This document shows positions 1 through 7,873 of a stretch of DNA of 13,148 nt, in pieces. The notes under the pieces are model-generated. The model made no database searches. It was not told the origin of the DNA and saw nothing but the letters and a program-made list of their open reading frames with translations. The translations under genes and the position numbers were made by a program. Source of the DNA: Candidatus Muproteobacteria bacterium (GTDB lineage: Bacteria > Pseudomonadota > Gammaproteobacteria > Acidiferrobacterales > Sulfurifustaceae); contig JAHFQD010000011.1 of assembly GCA_023266455.1 (NCBI GenBank), forward strand, positions 1,375 through 14,522, read 5' to 3'. Every line of letters starts with the position of its first letter. The first letter of the stretch is position 1.

Positions 1-121
1 CGCCGTTCGGGCCGAGGATGACGGTATTGCGACCTGGCGGTAGTTCGAGCGTGAGGTTATCGAAGACCCGCGTATCGCCACGGTAAGCGGTGACGTTGCG
101 GAGCTCGATGAGGTTTTCCAT
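1..121 (-). CDS. ABC-type ATPase, N-terminal fragment (runs off the left edge)
   Basis: Only the first 40 codons are in the window. The translation begins MENLIELRNVTAYRGDTRVF and ends in VILGPNG, the start of a Walker A P-loop (GPNGxGKS/T), so this is the nucleotide-binding subunit of an ABC system. The N terminus does not resemble CcmA, the haem-exporter ATPase. It looks more like stand-alone ATPases of the YlmA/ModF type, but that rests on a short stretch and memory of the family. It starts 6 bp after the ccmI stop codon, on the same strand, so it is probably the last or a late gene of the ccmFHI transcript. Its function in cytochrome c maturation, if any, cannot be judged from this fragment. 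Confidence 0.8.
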   Translation of the reverse strand, partial: MENLIELRNVTAYRGDTRVFDNLTLELPPGRNTVILGPNG

Positions 122-127
122 ACCGCG

Positions 128-922
128 TTATTTTTTTGCGCGGCGCGCGCGCGCCTTCTCGATTACACCCTGCAGTTGACGTGCGGCTTCGCTGTCGGGC
201 GGCATCGCGTCCAATAACTGCTGCCACCATTTCAACGCGCGCGGTGTTTCGCTGCGTTCGTAGGCGGCCAGTCCGAGGAACCAATATTGTTCAGCGCTAT
301 CGGGCTGAAAGTCTTTCGGTAATAGCTGATAAGCGCGCCCATACGCGGTCTTGGCGTCGTCCAAGCGCTGCAATACCGCATACGACCGGCCGAGCATAAG
401 CCAGCCACTCATGTCTTGAGGATTTTGCTGTAGCCGCTGCTCCAACCGCGCCACCATTTGCAGCGGATCCGGTGCGCCGGCGCGCACGGGCGCCGGCATG
501 GACGCCGCTTGTTCGAGCTCCGTCGGCAATACCGTGGCGTTCAATAAATAGAGTCCCACCGACATCGACGGCACGATCAACGCCAGTGTCACAACCACGC
601 GGCGCCACAAACGTTTCGAACGCACGTGCCCTTCTTTCTCGCGGCTCGCATCGGGCGCCGTCGCATGCAGCTGTTTCAGCGTTTGCGCCAATTCCGTTTC
701 GAGCCGCGCACGCTCGACGGCCGCGACGTGTTTTTCCATGCTGCAGTCGCGTTCGTCGATATCGAGTTCGTTCAACTGCGAGAGTAAGCGATCGCGTACG
801 CCCAGCAATTGGTGATGCTGCTCGCGCGTTTCCGCGTGCAGGGTGTTCCCCATCGGTCGGGCGAGAAACCATACTGCGGCCGCAGCTAACACGACGGCGA
901 AGAAAAAAAGCACGAGGGTCAT
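128..922 (-). CDS. ccmI: Cytochrome c biogenesis factor CcmI (CycH-like, TPR protein)
   Basis: 264 residues. CcmI binds the C terminus of apocytochrome c in the periplasm and hands it to the CcmF/CcmH haem ligation complex. Residues 1-20 form a first membrane segment (MTLVLFFFAVVLAAAAVWFL). A charged, probably coiled-coil cytoplasmic loop follows at about 28-87 (RDRLLSQLNELDIDE is typical of the family). A second membrane segment covers about 109-128, and the periplasmic part from about 150 has TPR-like helices (GWLMLGRSYAVLQRLDDA, then YWFLGLAAYERSETPRALKW). The start codon overlaps the ccmH stop in an ATGA arrangement, which implies translational coupling. The C-terminal extension found in some longer CcmI proteins is absent. 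In E. coli the equivalent part is fused to CcmH; here it is separate, as in Pseudomonas and many other proteobacteria. Confidence 0.9.
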   Translation of the reverse strand: MTLVLFFFAVVLAAAAVWFLARPMGNTLHAETREQHHQLLGVRDRLLSQLNELDIDERDCSMEKHVAAVERARLETELAQTLKQLHATAPDASREKEGHVRSKRLWRRVVVTLALIVPSMSVGLYLLNATVLPTELEQAASMPAPVRAGAPDPLQMVARLEQRLQQNPQDMSGWLMLGRSYAVLQRLDDAKTAYGRAYQLLPKDFQPDSAEQYWFLGLAAYERSETPRALKWWQQLLDAMPPDSEAARQLQGVIEKARARRAKK

Positions 923-1380
923 TGGTTATCGGCGCGGGCGCGATCGACCAGCGCGCGGTCTTTGGCGGACAAGGTCGGCGCCGTGGGTAACGAACCGCGA
1001 CGGCGTTGTTTTAGATAAAAGAACGCGGTGAACGCAAGCATGACGGCGAACAATGCCGGCATCACCCATAACATCGCCCCGGGTCCTTCCGCCGGCGGTT
1101 TCATCAAAATGTAATTGCCATAGCGATTCACGAAGTACTGTTCGATTTCTGGCTTCGATTTTCCAGCTTGCAGTTGCTCGCGGATGATCGCGCGCATATC
1201 GCGCGCCAAATCGGCGTTCGACTCGGCGACCGATTGGTTTTGACACACCGCACAGCGCAATTCTTTGGCGATCTCGAGAACTTGACGTTCCAGCGGATCT
1301 TCTTGAACTTGCGCGCCGAACGTCGTAATCGAGAATATCGATAAAAATAGCGCGACCACGAATTTAGAAGAAATTCGCAT
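919..1380 (-). CDS. ccmH: Cytochrome c biogenesis thiol oxidoreductase CcmH (CycL-like)
   Basis: 153 residues, the usual size of stand-alone CcmH. The protein keeps the CXXCH haem-binding motif of apocytochrome c reduced, or resolves a mixed disulfide, on the periplasmic side before haem ligation. A signal peptide or anchor covers residues 1-23 (MRISSKFVVALFLSIFSITT, then FGAQ). The family's redox motif LRCxVCQNQS is present, with the two cysteines at residues 43 and 46. It is followed by the conserved ADLARDMRAIIREQL helix. A C-terminal membrane segment lies at about 103-123, and then a basic KQRRR stop-transfer patch. It starts 2 bp after the ccmF stop and overlaps ccmI by 4 bp. A gene for the partner thioredoxin CcmG, commonly found between ccmF and ccmH, is missing here. 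Confidence 0.94.
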   Translation of the reverse strand: MRISSKFVVALFLSIFSITTFGAQVQEDPLERQVLEIAKELRCAVCQNQSVAESNADLARDMRAIIREQLQAGKSKPEIEQYFVNRYGNYILMKPPAEGPGAMLWVMPALFAVMLAFTAFFYLKQRRRGSLPTAPTLSAKDRALVDRARADNQ

Positions 1381-1382
1381 GA

Positions 1383-3383
1383 TTAGATTTCCGATGACAA
1401 CGACGCTTTCAACGCTCGACGCCGATTACTTAACGTAACCAACAAACCGCTCAAGATCACCGCGCCGCCGATCCAAATAAATTGCACCAACGGATTAACG
1501 TAGACGTGCACCGCCCAGCGATTTCCTTCCGCGGGTTCGGCAAGCACGATGTAGACGTCGCGTAAGGGCGTGGAATCGATCCCCGATTCGGTCATGAATT
1601 CTTGCTGCCGTGGATAGCGGCGTTTCTCGGGATAGATCGCGCGGCCGCTATCGATTAGCGTCAATTTAGCTTGCAGCGCCGCATAATTATCGCGACGTAA
1701 TTCCTGCAAATCGTCGAAACGCAGTCGCTCACCACCGACCTCGACGATATCTCCGCGCGCCATGGTCACGGTGCTCTCGGCGCGAAACAATCCGGAACCG
1801 ATCAACCCCAGCGCGACCACGAGAATACCGAAGTGCACGATCATGCCGCCGTAGTGACGCCGATTCATCGAAACCGTTTTCAGTAGCGCACGCCAAAAAC
1901 TTTCCCGCATCTGCGTTCGTCGTACGCGCACCGCGCGCGAGTAGTCGACGATCAACGACCCTAAGGCAAAAATCACCAAACCCAACGCCGTCGGACCGGT
2001 CCAATGCAGGGGACGCATAAATATCGCCATCGCGATCGCCGCTATGACGCCGGCCAGTACGGGCAACAACAATCGTTGACCCAAACGCTCGACATTGGCC
2101 TTACGCCACGGCACCAACGGACCGATACCCATCAGTAGTACGACAACGAGGAAAATCGGCACCATTACGGTGTTGAAATACGGCGCGGCCACGGTGATCT
2201 TGGCGCCATACAGCGCGTCCAGCGCCAATGGATACAGCGTCCCGAGCAACACGCAGACACAGGCAAGCGCAAAAACAACGTTGTTCCAAACGAACAGAGA
2301 CTCGCGCGAAAGAAACGACGTGATCTCTTCTTTCGCTTCTTGATAACGGCCTTTGGCCAAGAAAATTCCGAACGAGACGGCTAATACCGTCGTCATGAAA
2401 ATCAGAATGTAAGCGCCGCGGCCAGGATCGACGGCGAAAGCATGCACCGAAGACAGCACGCCGGAACGAACCAAAAAAGTACCGAGCAACGATAACGCAA
2501 AAGTCGAGATCGTCAGAAAAATATTCCACGTATGCAGCATCTGTCGCCGATCTTGCACGGTAATAGAATGCACCAAGGCCGTGCCCAAGAGCCACGGCAT
2601 GAACGAGGCGTTTTCCACCGGGTCCCATGCCCAATAGCCACCCCAACCGAGTTCGTAATACGCCCACCAACCGCCGAGCAAAATACCGGTCGTCAAAAAG
2701 CCCCAAGCGATCAACACCCAACGACGGATCAAACCGACCCACAACTCGCTTTTCCACTTCGTGAGTAAGGCCGTCATGGCGAATGCGAACGGCACCGAGA
2801 AACCGACGTAACCGAGATACAACATTGGCGGGTGAATCGCCATCGCCGGATCTTGCAGCAACGGGTTCAGGTCATTGCCGTCAGAAGGAATTGGAAATAG
2901 CCGCGCGAACGGATTTGATAAAAATAAAATCAGTCCGAAGAATCCCACCATGATCCAGCCTTGCACCGCGAGGATGACGGGCACGTGGGCGGGATAACGC
3001 GTTCGCCCGTACCAAGCGACGACGAGCGTATACAACGTCAATATCCACACCCATAAATACAACGAACCTTCGTGTCCGCCCCAAAGAGCGGCAAATTTAT
3101 AGATGGCGGGTAAGATCGTGTTCGAATGTTGTGCGACGTATTGAACCGAAAAATTGCTGGTGAGGAAGGCATGTACGAGGGTGACCGCACCGATCGACGT
3201 CAGGATGAATACCAAAACTGCGGCATTGATCGACAACGCGGCCAATCGCGGTTCGCGTACGCCGCGCCCTAACAGCGGCGCGAGGCCTTGCACCAACGCC
3301 ACCACCAGCGCCAGATGCGCGCTGAAGTGTCCAAGCTCGATGAGATTGATCGCCGTGGTGCTCACGATTCGCGGTTGCCGCAT
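1383..3383 (-). CDS. ccmF: Haem lyase subunit CcmF
   Basis: 666 residues, the normal length for CcmF. It is a polytopic inner-membrane protein that takes haem from CcmE and, with CcmH/CcmI, attaches it to apocytochrome c. The family opening IELGHF is at residues 15-20. The segment QDPAMAIHPPMLYLGYVGFS is at about 177-196. The tryptophan-rich WWD haem-handling motif lies at about 239-264 (WWAYYELGWGGYWAWDPVEN). Many hydrophobic helices are visible, and a large periplasmic domain precedes the last helix, which ends near LSNRRR. The ATG at 3383 is preceded by a GAAGAA Shine-Dalgarno-like stretch; an in-frame GTG at 3365 would be nearer the usual family start but has no such site. It is the first gene of a leftward unit. 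ccmABCDE are not immediately upstream, so the Ccm genes are split in this genome. Confidence 0.97.
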   Translation of the reverse strand: MRQPRIVSTTAINLIELGHFSAHLALVVALVQGLAPLLGRGVREPRLAALSINAAVLVFILTSIGAVTLVHAFLTSNFSVQYVAQHSNTILPAIYKFAALWGGHEGSLYLWVWILTLYTLVVAWYGRTRYPAHVPVILAVQGWIMVGFFGLILFLSNPFARLFPIPSDGNDLNPLLQDPAMAIHPPMLYLGYVGFSVPFAFAMTALLTKWKSELWVGLIRRWVLIAWGFLTTGILLGGWWAYYELGWGGYWAWDPVENASFMPWLLGTALVHSITVQDRRQMLHTWNIFLTISTFALSLLGTFLVRSGVLSSVHAFAVDPGRGAYILIFMTTVLAVSFGIFLAKGRYQEAKEEITSFLSRESLFVWNNVVFALACVCVLLGTLYPLALDALYGAKITVAAPYFNTVMVPIFLVVVLLMGIGPLVPWRKANVERLGQRLLLPVLAGVIAAIAMAIFMRPLHWTGPTALGLVIFALGSLIVDYSRAVRVRRTQMRESFWRALLKTVSMNRRHYGGMIVHFGILVVALGLIGSGLFRAESTVTMARGDIVEVGGERLRFDDLQELRRDNYAALQAKLTLIDSGRAIYPEKRRYPRQQEFMTESGIDSTPLRDVYIVLAEPAEGNRWAVHVYVNPLVQFIWIGGAVILSGLLVTLSNRRRALKASLSSEI

Positions 3384-3493
3384 CGTTCTTCAATCGCGCT
3401 GTCTTCCGCGCGTTCGAAGCAGGATCGGAAAAAATTTAATCGATTGATCGGCGGCGAAGCGTAACCGATACCCATCGACAGGTATAGAGAAAC

Positions 3494-3507
3494 TTCCGCG
3501 CGCGGAA
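3494..3507. repeat. Perfect 14 bp palindrome upstream of ccmF
   Basis: TTCCGCGCGCGGAA is identical to its reverse complement and is bracketed by a direct repeat AACTT. It lies about 110 bp upstream of the ccmF start, where a dimeric regulator could bind. No regulator is recognisable from the site, so its role is inference only. Confidence 0.4.
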
Positions 3508-3531
3508 CTTTCCTTTTGCAGTCGTTCTACA

Positions 3532-3550
3532 ATCCACAGCTTCTGTGGAT
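3532..3550. repeat. Inverted repeat containing a perfect DnaA-box 9-mer
   Basis: Arms ATCCACAG (3532-3539) and CTGTGGAT (3543-3550) pair perfectly around a CTT loop. Extending the right arm gives TGTGGATAA at 3544-3552, the exact complement of the consensus DnaA box TTATCCACA. The left arm gives CAATCCACA at 3530-3538, a weaker match. Two opposed boxes suggest DnaA binding, but a fortuitous match or a different regulator's operator remains possible. Confidence 0.45.
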
Positions 3551-3754
3551 AAGATTGTGTGTAAGCGGATTTGTGGGCAAACAATCGTGCCGCATTGCTG
3601 TGTTACCGTTAGATTGAATATTTTTTAAACAGGTCATTTTTATCTTTATAAAACAGCATCTTGTAATTTTCTATTCATGTTGTGGTTATTACGAGCCCCT
3701 ATGAAAAAAGGGAAATTTGCTGCTGTGCACAAGACAAAAATTTAAACCACCGAT

Positions 3755-4210
3755 ATGGACCAAAAAAATCCCGAAAAAATGACGACGTTACCCGCTACGT
3801 TTGCACGGCGATTAGGCGCGTTGTTCTACGACACGCTGTTAATGATCGCCGTTGTATTGTGCGCCGCGGTTCCGTTTGTGCTGATCGCTGGCGATACATC
3901 GAGAAATTTTCTACTGCGACTTTTGTTTCAGTTCTATCTACTCGCGGCGATGTTTTTTTATTACGCCGGCTTTTGGACTCGCGGCGGACAAACGCTCGGC
4001 TTACGCACGTGGAAACTCAAACTCATCGTCGACAACGGCAAGTCTTTAACCTGGCGTATCGCGCTGAAGCGTTTCGCCGCCGCCGGCTTATCGCTTTTTT
4101 GTCTCGGTGTCGGTTTTCTTTGGTCGTTGATAGATAAAGAAAAACTCACCTGGCACGACCGGTTATCGGGTACACGATTGATTCGGATCGAGCAAACCAA
4201 TAATCCCTGA
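3755..4210 (+). CDS. RDD-family inner-membrane protein
   Basis: 151 residues with three hydrophobic segments at about 22-46, 52-74 and 107-126. The RDD signature is visible: paired arginines followed by an aspartate in the first segment (ARRLGALFYD, residues 17-26), the central motif GGQTLGLRTWKLKL (77-90), and the closing HDRLSGTRLI (134-143) with the third conserved Asp. RDD proteins are small integral membrane proteins. Their biochemical role is mostly unknown, though some have been linked to ion transport. The ATG at 3755 has no obvious Shine-Dalgarno site; an in-frame ATG at 3779 would remove eight hydrophilic residues and is an equally possible start. It is divergent from ccmF and separated from otsB by 188 bp, so it is probably transcribed alone. 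Confidence 0.85.
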   Translation: MDQKNPEKMTTLPATFARRLGALFYDTLLMIAVVLCAAVPFVLIAGDTSRNFLLRLLFQFYLLAAMFFYYAGFWTRGGQTLGLRTWKLKLIVDNGKSLTWRIALKRFAAAGLSLFCLGVGFLWSLIDKEKLTWHDRLSGTRLIRIEQTNNP

Positions 4211-4398
4211 CCGACGGCGGCTAGCGCCTCGGATATTGCTGGGAGTAGAATTGTTTGGTCTCTCCTCCCTCCGTCCAAACTGTGGACAAGATGAGAGATT
4301 GTCCCGCCGCGCTGTGGCGTTCACGACGTATCGTTAACCACGTGCCATCCGCGACAGACGTTATCTGTCACGCGATTTGATTCAAGGAGCATTACCGG
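4211..4398. promoter_or_regulatory. Region upstream of otsBA with two inverted repeats
   Basis: A nested inverted repeat has outer arms TCTCTC (4259-4264) and GAGAGA (4293-4298) and inner arms GTCCA (4273-4277) and TGGAC (4283-4287). No T-tract follows, so it is a poor intrinsic terminator. A second repeat, GACAGA-CGTTA-TCTGTC (4353-4369), ends 14 bp before the otsB Shine-Dalgarno site. The second one is well placed for an operator or an mRNA hairpin controlling otsB. A DnaA-box-like TGTGGACAA sits at 4281-4289. I see no clear sigma-70 promoter; stress-sigma control of trehalose genes is common elsewhere but cannot be read here. Confidence 0.4.
4384..4389 (+). promoter_or_regulatory. Ribosome binding site of otsB
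   Basis: AAGGAG lies 9 bp before the ATG at 4399. It is the strongest Shine-Dalgarno site in the window and fixes the otsB start against the upstream ATG-free leader. Confidence 0.8.
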
Positions 4399-5205
4399 AT
4401 GGAGTCAGGAATCAAAGACGCGTCGGAAACTTCCATCAATCTCGCCATCTTTTTTCAATCGTTGGCGCGCGCGCGGCAAAAAGCGCTGCTGCTCGATTAC
4501 GACGGTACGCTAGCGCCCTTCGACGTCGATCCCGCGAAGGCTTTGCCCTACCCCGGCGTGCGCGAACATCTCGACGCCATCATGCAGGACACGACAACCC
4601 GCGTCGTCATCATTAGCGGTCGCGCGACGAAAGATTTACTGCCACTGTTACCGCTGCGACGCATTCCAGAAGTGTGGGGTTCACACGGCTGGGAACAGAT
4701 CGCCACCGATGGACGCCATCGCATGCCGGAACCGGATCCGGCCACGTCGCGGCAACTGATAGAAACCGCGGCATGGGCCGAACAAATTAAAACCGTCGGC
4801 GGACGAATCGAGAGCAAACCCGCGGGCATTGCTATTCACTGGCGTGGATTAACCCCCGAACAAATCACCGAGATTTGCCGTCTCGTCGTGGAACACTGGA
4901 CTGCCGAGGGCCTACATCGATATCTCACTTGGCGAGATTTCGACGGTGGAATTGAACTTCACGCGCCCGGCCGACACAAAGGCGATGTGGTCAATACAAT
5001 CTTGAAAGAAATGGGCGGCGCCGTGGCGGCATATCTGGGGGACGACTTTACCGACGAAGACGCGTTTCGCGCCATCAAAGGGCATGGACTGGGGATCCTG
5101 GTGCGCAAGTCCTACCGACCAACCGCAGCCGAGCTGTGGCTGCGTCCCCCGGAAGAACTACTCGATTTTCTGGATCGCTGGCAACGCGCCAGCGATCAAC
5201 GGTGA
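4399..5205 (+). CDS. otsB: Trehalose-6-phosphate phosphatase
   Basis: 268 residues, the usual OtsB size. This cytoplasmic HAD-superfamily phosphatase removes phosphate from trehalose-6-phosphate to give trehalose. HAD motif I is LLDYDGTLAPF, with the nucleophile Asp33 and acid/base Asp35. Motif II Ser73 is in IISGR. The family segment GSHGWE is at 95-100, and SKPAGIAIHWR at 139-149 belongs to the substrate-capping domain. Motif III Lys194 is in GRHKGD, and motif IV is GDDFTDEDAF (214-223), which binds Mg2+. It is the first gene of an otsB-otsA pair, the same order as in E. coli, and is preceded by a good ribosome binding site. Only 3 bp separate its stop from the otsA start. Confidence 0.96.
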   Translation: MESGIKDASETSINLAIFFQSLARARQKALLLDYDGTLAPFDVDPAKALPYPGVREHLDAIMQDTTTRVVIISGRATKDLLPLLPLRRIPEVWGSHGWEQIATDGRHRMPEPDPATSRQLIETAAWAEQIKTVGGRIESKPAGIAIHWRGLTPEQITEICRLVVEHWTAEGLHRYLTWRDFDGGIELHAPGRHKGDVVNTILKEMGGAVAAYLGDDFTDEDAFRAIKGHGLGILVRKSYRPTAAELWLRPPEELLDFLDRWQRASDQR

Positions 5206-5208
5206 CGT

Positions 5209-6705
5209 ATGAGCCCTCACGCGCGCCGCAGTGGACTAACCGTTGTTTCTAATCGGCTACCGTTCGTTGTCTCGAAAGGTGAAGACGGACGTTACACCCA
5301 TCGCCCTAGCAGCGGCGGATTGATCACCGCTTTGTTGCCGGTGCTGCGGGATCGCGGTGGTTCTTGGGTAGGATGGCATGGCGCGACCGAAAACATCCCC
5401 GAACTCGACACGCTGTTATCCGACGCCGCGAAAGAATCTGGTTACCACTTACGGTCCGTCGACTTGACCGAAGAACAACGACGCGGCTTCTATCATGGAT
5501 TCTCTAACGAAATTATTTGGCCGCTATTCCACGACCTACAGTCGTTGTGCAACTTTGACCCGTCATACTGGCGTGTCTATTGCGAGGTGAATCGCAAGTA
5601 CGCCGAGGTCATCGCGCAAAATTCTGCCGATAGCGATTTCATTTGGGTCCACGATTACCATTTGATCAACGTCGCCGGAGAGTTACGCAGTCTAGGTGTC
5701 AAAGCGAAGACCGCGTTTTTTTTACATATCCCTTTTCCATCGCTGGACATCTTCGTAAAACTTCCATGGCGTTTCTCGTTGCTGCACGCCATGTTGGAAT
5801 ACGACGTGGTCGGCTTTCAAACACCGCGCGATCTGCGCAATTTTTTGCAGTGCGTCCGTGTGCTTATTGAGGAAGCGAGCGTCTCCGCTAAAGGCCAAGC
5901 CGTACGCATCAACGGACGCGAGATACGCGTGGGCAGTTTTCCAATTAGCATCGATTACAACGGCTTCGTCAAACACGCAAACGAACAAGAGGTCGCGGAA
6001 AAAGCAGCGCAACTGCGTACCGAGCTACCGAACCGACAACTGCTTATCGGCGTAGACCGGCTCGACTACACCAAAGGCATTCCGCTACGGCTAGAGGCTT
6101 TTCGCAATGCATTATTACGCTACCCGGAACTGCGTGAACGCGTTACCTTGATTCAAGTCGTCGTGCCGAGCCGCGAAGATATTCCGCAATATCATGAACT
6201 CAAGACACAGATCGAACGTCTCGTCGGCGAAATTAACGGACAGTTCACGCGTCCCGGGGGTTGGGTTCCCATTCATTATGTCTTCCGCCCGCTCAAGCCT
6301 ACCGAGCTGTTGGCTTATTATCGCGCCGCTGAAATAGGTTTAGTCACGCCATTGAAAGACGGCATGAATCTCGTCGCTAAGGAATACTGCGCTTGCAGCA
6401 TCGAAGAAGATTGCGGCCTTATCCTCAGCGAATTCGCCGGTGCCGCGGCACAATTACAAGGTGGTGCGCTGTTAGTAAATCCTTACGACATCGAAGGTGT
6501 TGCCAATGCGATCTGGCGCGCGTTTACCATGCACCCCGCCGAACGACGTGCGCGTATGCGACGGCTGCGGCGCTCGATATGCGATCAAGACATTTTCTGG
6601 TGGGTCGATTCCTTTTTACGTGCCGCCATCGCTAAAGATTTATCCGCGTTTCCATTACCCGCCGACTACACACCGCGCAACGATATCGGTTTCATGCCGT
6701 ATTAA
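5209..6705 (+). CDS. otsA: Trehalose-6-phosphate synthase (GT20)
   Basis: 498 residues. This cytoplasmic glycosyltransferase of family GT20 joins UDP-glucose (or another NDP-glucose) and glucose-6-phosphate to form trehalose-6-phosphate, the OtsB substrate. Visible landmarks are SNRLP (14-18), the SSGGL loop (34-38), [17 protein letters not shown] (116-132), WVHDYHL (146-152), HIPFPS (173-178), VDRLDYTKG (282-290), [10 protein letters not shown] (384-393) and LSEFAGAA (406-413). These are the donor and acceptor site motifs of GT20, and all look intact. There is no strong Shine-Dalgarno of its own, only a weak GGTGA inside the otsB end, so translation is probably coupled to otsB. No third domain or fusion is present. 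Confidence 0.97.
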   Translation: MSPHARRSGLTVVSNRLPFVVSKGEDGRYTHRPSSGGLITALLPVLRDRGGSWVGWHGATENIPELDTLLSDAAKESGYHLRSVDLTEEQRRGFYHGFSNEIIWPLFHDLQSLCNFDPSYWRVYCEVNRKYAEVIAQNSADSDFIWVHDYHLINVAGELRSLGVKAKTAFFLHIPFPSLDIFVKLPWRFSLLHAMLEYDVVGFQTPRDLRNFLQCVRVLIEEASVSAKGQAVRINGREIRVGSFPISIDYNGFVKHANEQEVAEKAAQLRTELPNRQLLIGVDRLDYTKGIPLRLEAFRNALLRYPELRERVTLIQVVVPSREDIPQYHELKTQIERLVGEINGQFTRPGGWVPIHYVFRPLKPTELLAYYRAAEIGLVTPLKDGMNLVAKEYCACSIEEDCGLILSEFAGAAAQLQGGALLVNPYDIEGVANAIWRAFTMHPAERRARMRRLRRSICDQDIFWWVDSFLRAAIAKDLSAFPLPADYTPRNDIGFMPY

Positions 6706-6775
6706 AATCCTCGCTCCATAAGAAGGTGTATGCGATATGATGCGCCGCTAAATCCGCTCCTCAATAGACGAACCC
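6706..6775 (+). promoter_or_regulatory. Short otsA-pyrD gap with a possible -10 element
   Basis: A TATGAT hexamer at 6736-6741 resembles a sigma-70 -10 box about 35 bp before the pyrD start, but I find no -35 match at the expected spacing. No terminator-like hairpin separates otsA from pyrD, so read-through is possible. Confidence 0.25.
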
Positions 6776-7873
6776 TTGTCGCTTTACGCATTAGTGCGTC
6801 CTTTATTGTTTCGGCTAGATCCTGAAACTAGTCATCGTCTTACTTTTTTCTTACTACGTCTGGCTTATGCCATCCCAGGCATGTCGAGCTTGCTTCGCGT
6901 CCGCAATTCACGCCGTTTGCCAACGCAAATCATGGGTTTGAATTTGACGAATCCTGTCGGCCTCGCCGCTGGATTGGATAAAAACGCCGAATGCGTCAAA
7001 CCTTTCGCGGACATGGGCTTCGGTTTCGTCGAAGTCGGCACGGTAACGCCGCGACCTCAAACCGGCAATCCCCGTCCGCGATTGTTTCGTTTGTCGATGG
7101 TGCGGGCGATTATCAATCGGATGGGATTCAACAACGTCGGCGTCGACATCCTTCTGGAAAATCTAAAACGGTCAGGTAAACCTTGCGTTCTCGGCATCAA
7201 CATCGGGAAAAATAAAGATACACCAGACATTAATGCGATCGATGACTACATCGTCGCCATGAGGGCGGTGTACTCCGCCGCCGACTATATAACCGTCAAC
7301 ATTTCCTCTCCGAATACACCCGGTCTGCGCTCGCTACAAGAAAGCGAAAAGCTTGAGCCGTTACTCGCTCGACTTCAGCAAGAAAGAACCATTTTGGCGA
7401 CATATCATGGCAAGCACGTGCCTATTGCGCTGAAGATCGCGCCCGATCTCGACGAAATGCAAATCGCGCGGATCTCGCGGCTCGTCATCGAATACGGATT
7501 CGATGCCATCATCGCCACCAATACAACTGTGGCACGTCCTGGTTTGGAAGCGGAACCGTCCGCGCAAGAAATTGGAGGATTAAGCGGCCGTCCGCTGAGG
7601 ATGCCCGCTACCGAAATTATTCAACGGCTTGCCATCTATCTTCACGGGAAAGTACCTATTATCGGCGTCGGTGGCATTGCCAATGCCGATGACGCTTGGG
7701 AAAAACTTATCGCCGGTGCCGATGCGGTGCAGATTTATACCGCCTTCATCTACGAAGGCCCTGAACTCATTTCCCAAATTGTGAATGGTCTTGCAAAAAA
7801 AGTTGAAGACTTAAGTTGCACAACATTGGCGGAAGCACTCGAGAAAGCCAGACGGAATATACGAAAGTATTAG
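6776..7873 (+). CDS. pyrD: Dihydroorotate dehydrogenase, class 2 (quinone-dependent)
   Basis: 365 residues. This peripheral inner-membrane flavoprotein oxidises dihydroorotate to orotate in pyrimidine synthesis and passes electrons to quinone. The N-terminal extension (LYALVRPLLFRLDPETSHRL) is the membrane-associating helix pair that defines class 2. Landmarks follow: NPVGLAAGLDKN (59-70), EVGTVTPRPQTGNPRPRLFR (86-105), NRMGFNNVG (114-122), NISSPNTPGLR (175-185) with the class 2 catalytic serine, IALKIAPDL (217-225), NTTVARPG (249-256), GGLSGRPL (267-274) and GVGGI with ADAVQIYTAFIYEGP near the FMN phosphate. The start is a TTG with a weak upstream ribosome site. An in-frame stop at 6749 and the absence of any nearer ATG or GTG that keeps the N-terminal helix make TTG the best choice. 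Confidence 0.96.
   Translation: MSLYALVRPLLFRLDPETSHRLTFFLLRLAYAIPGMSSLLRVRNSRRLPTQIMGLNLTNPVGLAAGLDKNAECVKPFADMGFGFVEVGTVTPRPQTGNPRPRLFRLSMVRAIINRMGFNNVGVDILLENLKRSGKPCVLGINIGKNKDTPDINAIDDYIVAMRAVYSAADYITVNISSPNTPGLRSLQESEKLEPLLARLQQERTILATYHGKHVPIALKIAPDLDEMQIARISRLVIEYGFDAIIATNTTVARPGLEAEPSAQEIGGLSGRPLRMPATEIIQRLAIYLHGKVPIIGVGGIANADDAWEKLIAGADAVQIYTAFIYEGPELISQIVNGLAKKVEDLSCTTLAEALEKARRNIRKY

Larger units (their letters stand above)
3384..3754. promoter_or_regulatory. Divergent intergenic region (ccmF / RDD gene), with DnaA-box-like cluster and AT-rich tract
   Basis: This 371 bp gap separates leftward and rightward genes and must hold promoters for both; no convincing -35/-10 pair stands out. 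Visible structure: a perfect 14 bp palindrome at 3494-3507 flanked on both sides by AACTT; an inverted repeat ATCCACAG-CTT-CTGTGGAT at 3532-3550; a perfect DnaA-box 9-mer (TTATCCACA on the minus strand) at 3544-3552; weaker 9-mers of the same orientation at 3556-3564 (TGTGTGTAA), 3572-3580 (TGTGGGCAA) and 3724-3732 (TGTGCACAA); and a strongly AT-rich tract at about 3611-3680. A 14-codon ORF (ATG at 3701, stop at 3743-3745) lies just before the RDD start. It has no good ribosome site and is not annotated as a gene. Confidence 0.5.

Noticed and set aside
1..121. ABC fragment as ccmA, the haem exporter ATPase
   Set aside because: The N terminus does not look like CcmA, and CcmA normally begins the ccm cluster rather than following ccmI.
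3682..4137. Alternative + frame ORF overlapping the RDD gene
   Set aside because: It has an Arg/Cys-rich translation without motifs, while the overlapping frame has a clear RDD signature.
6736..6751. ATG start for pyrD in the otsA-pyrD gap
   Set aside because: ATG-ATG-CGC-CGC is followed at once by TAA, so no longer pyrD product can start there.
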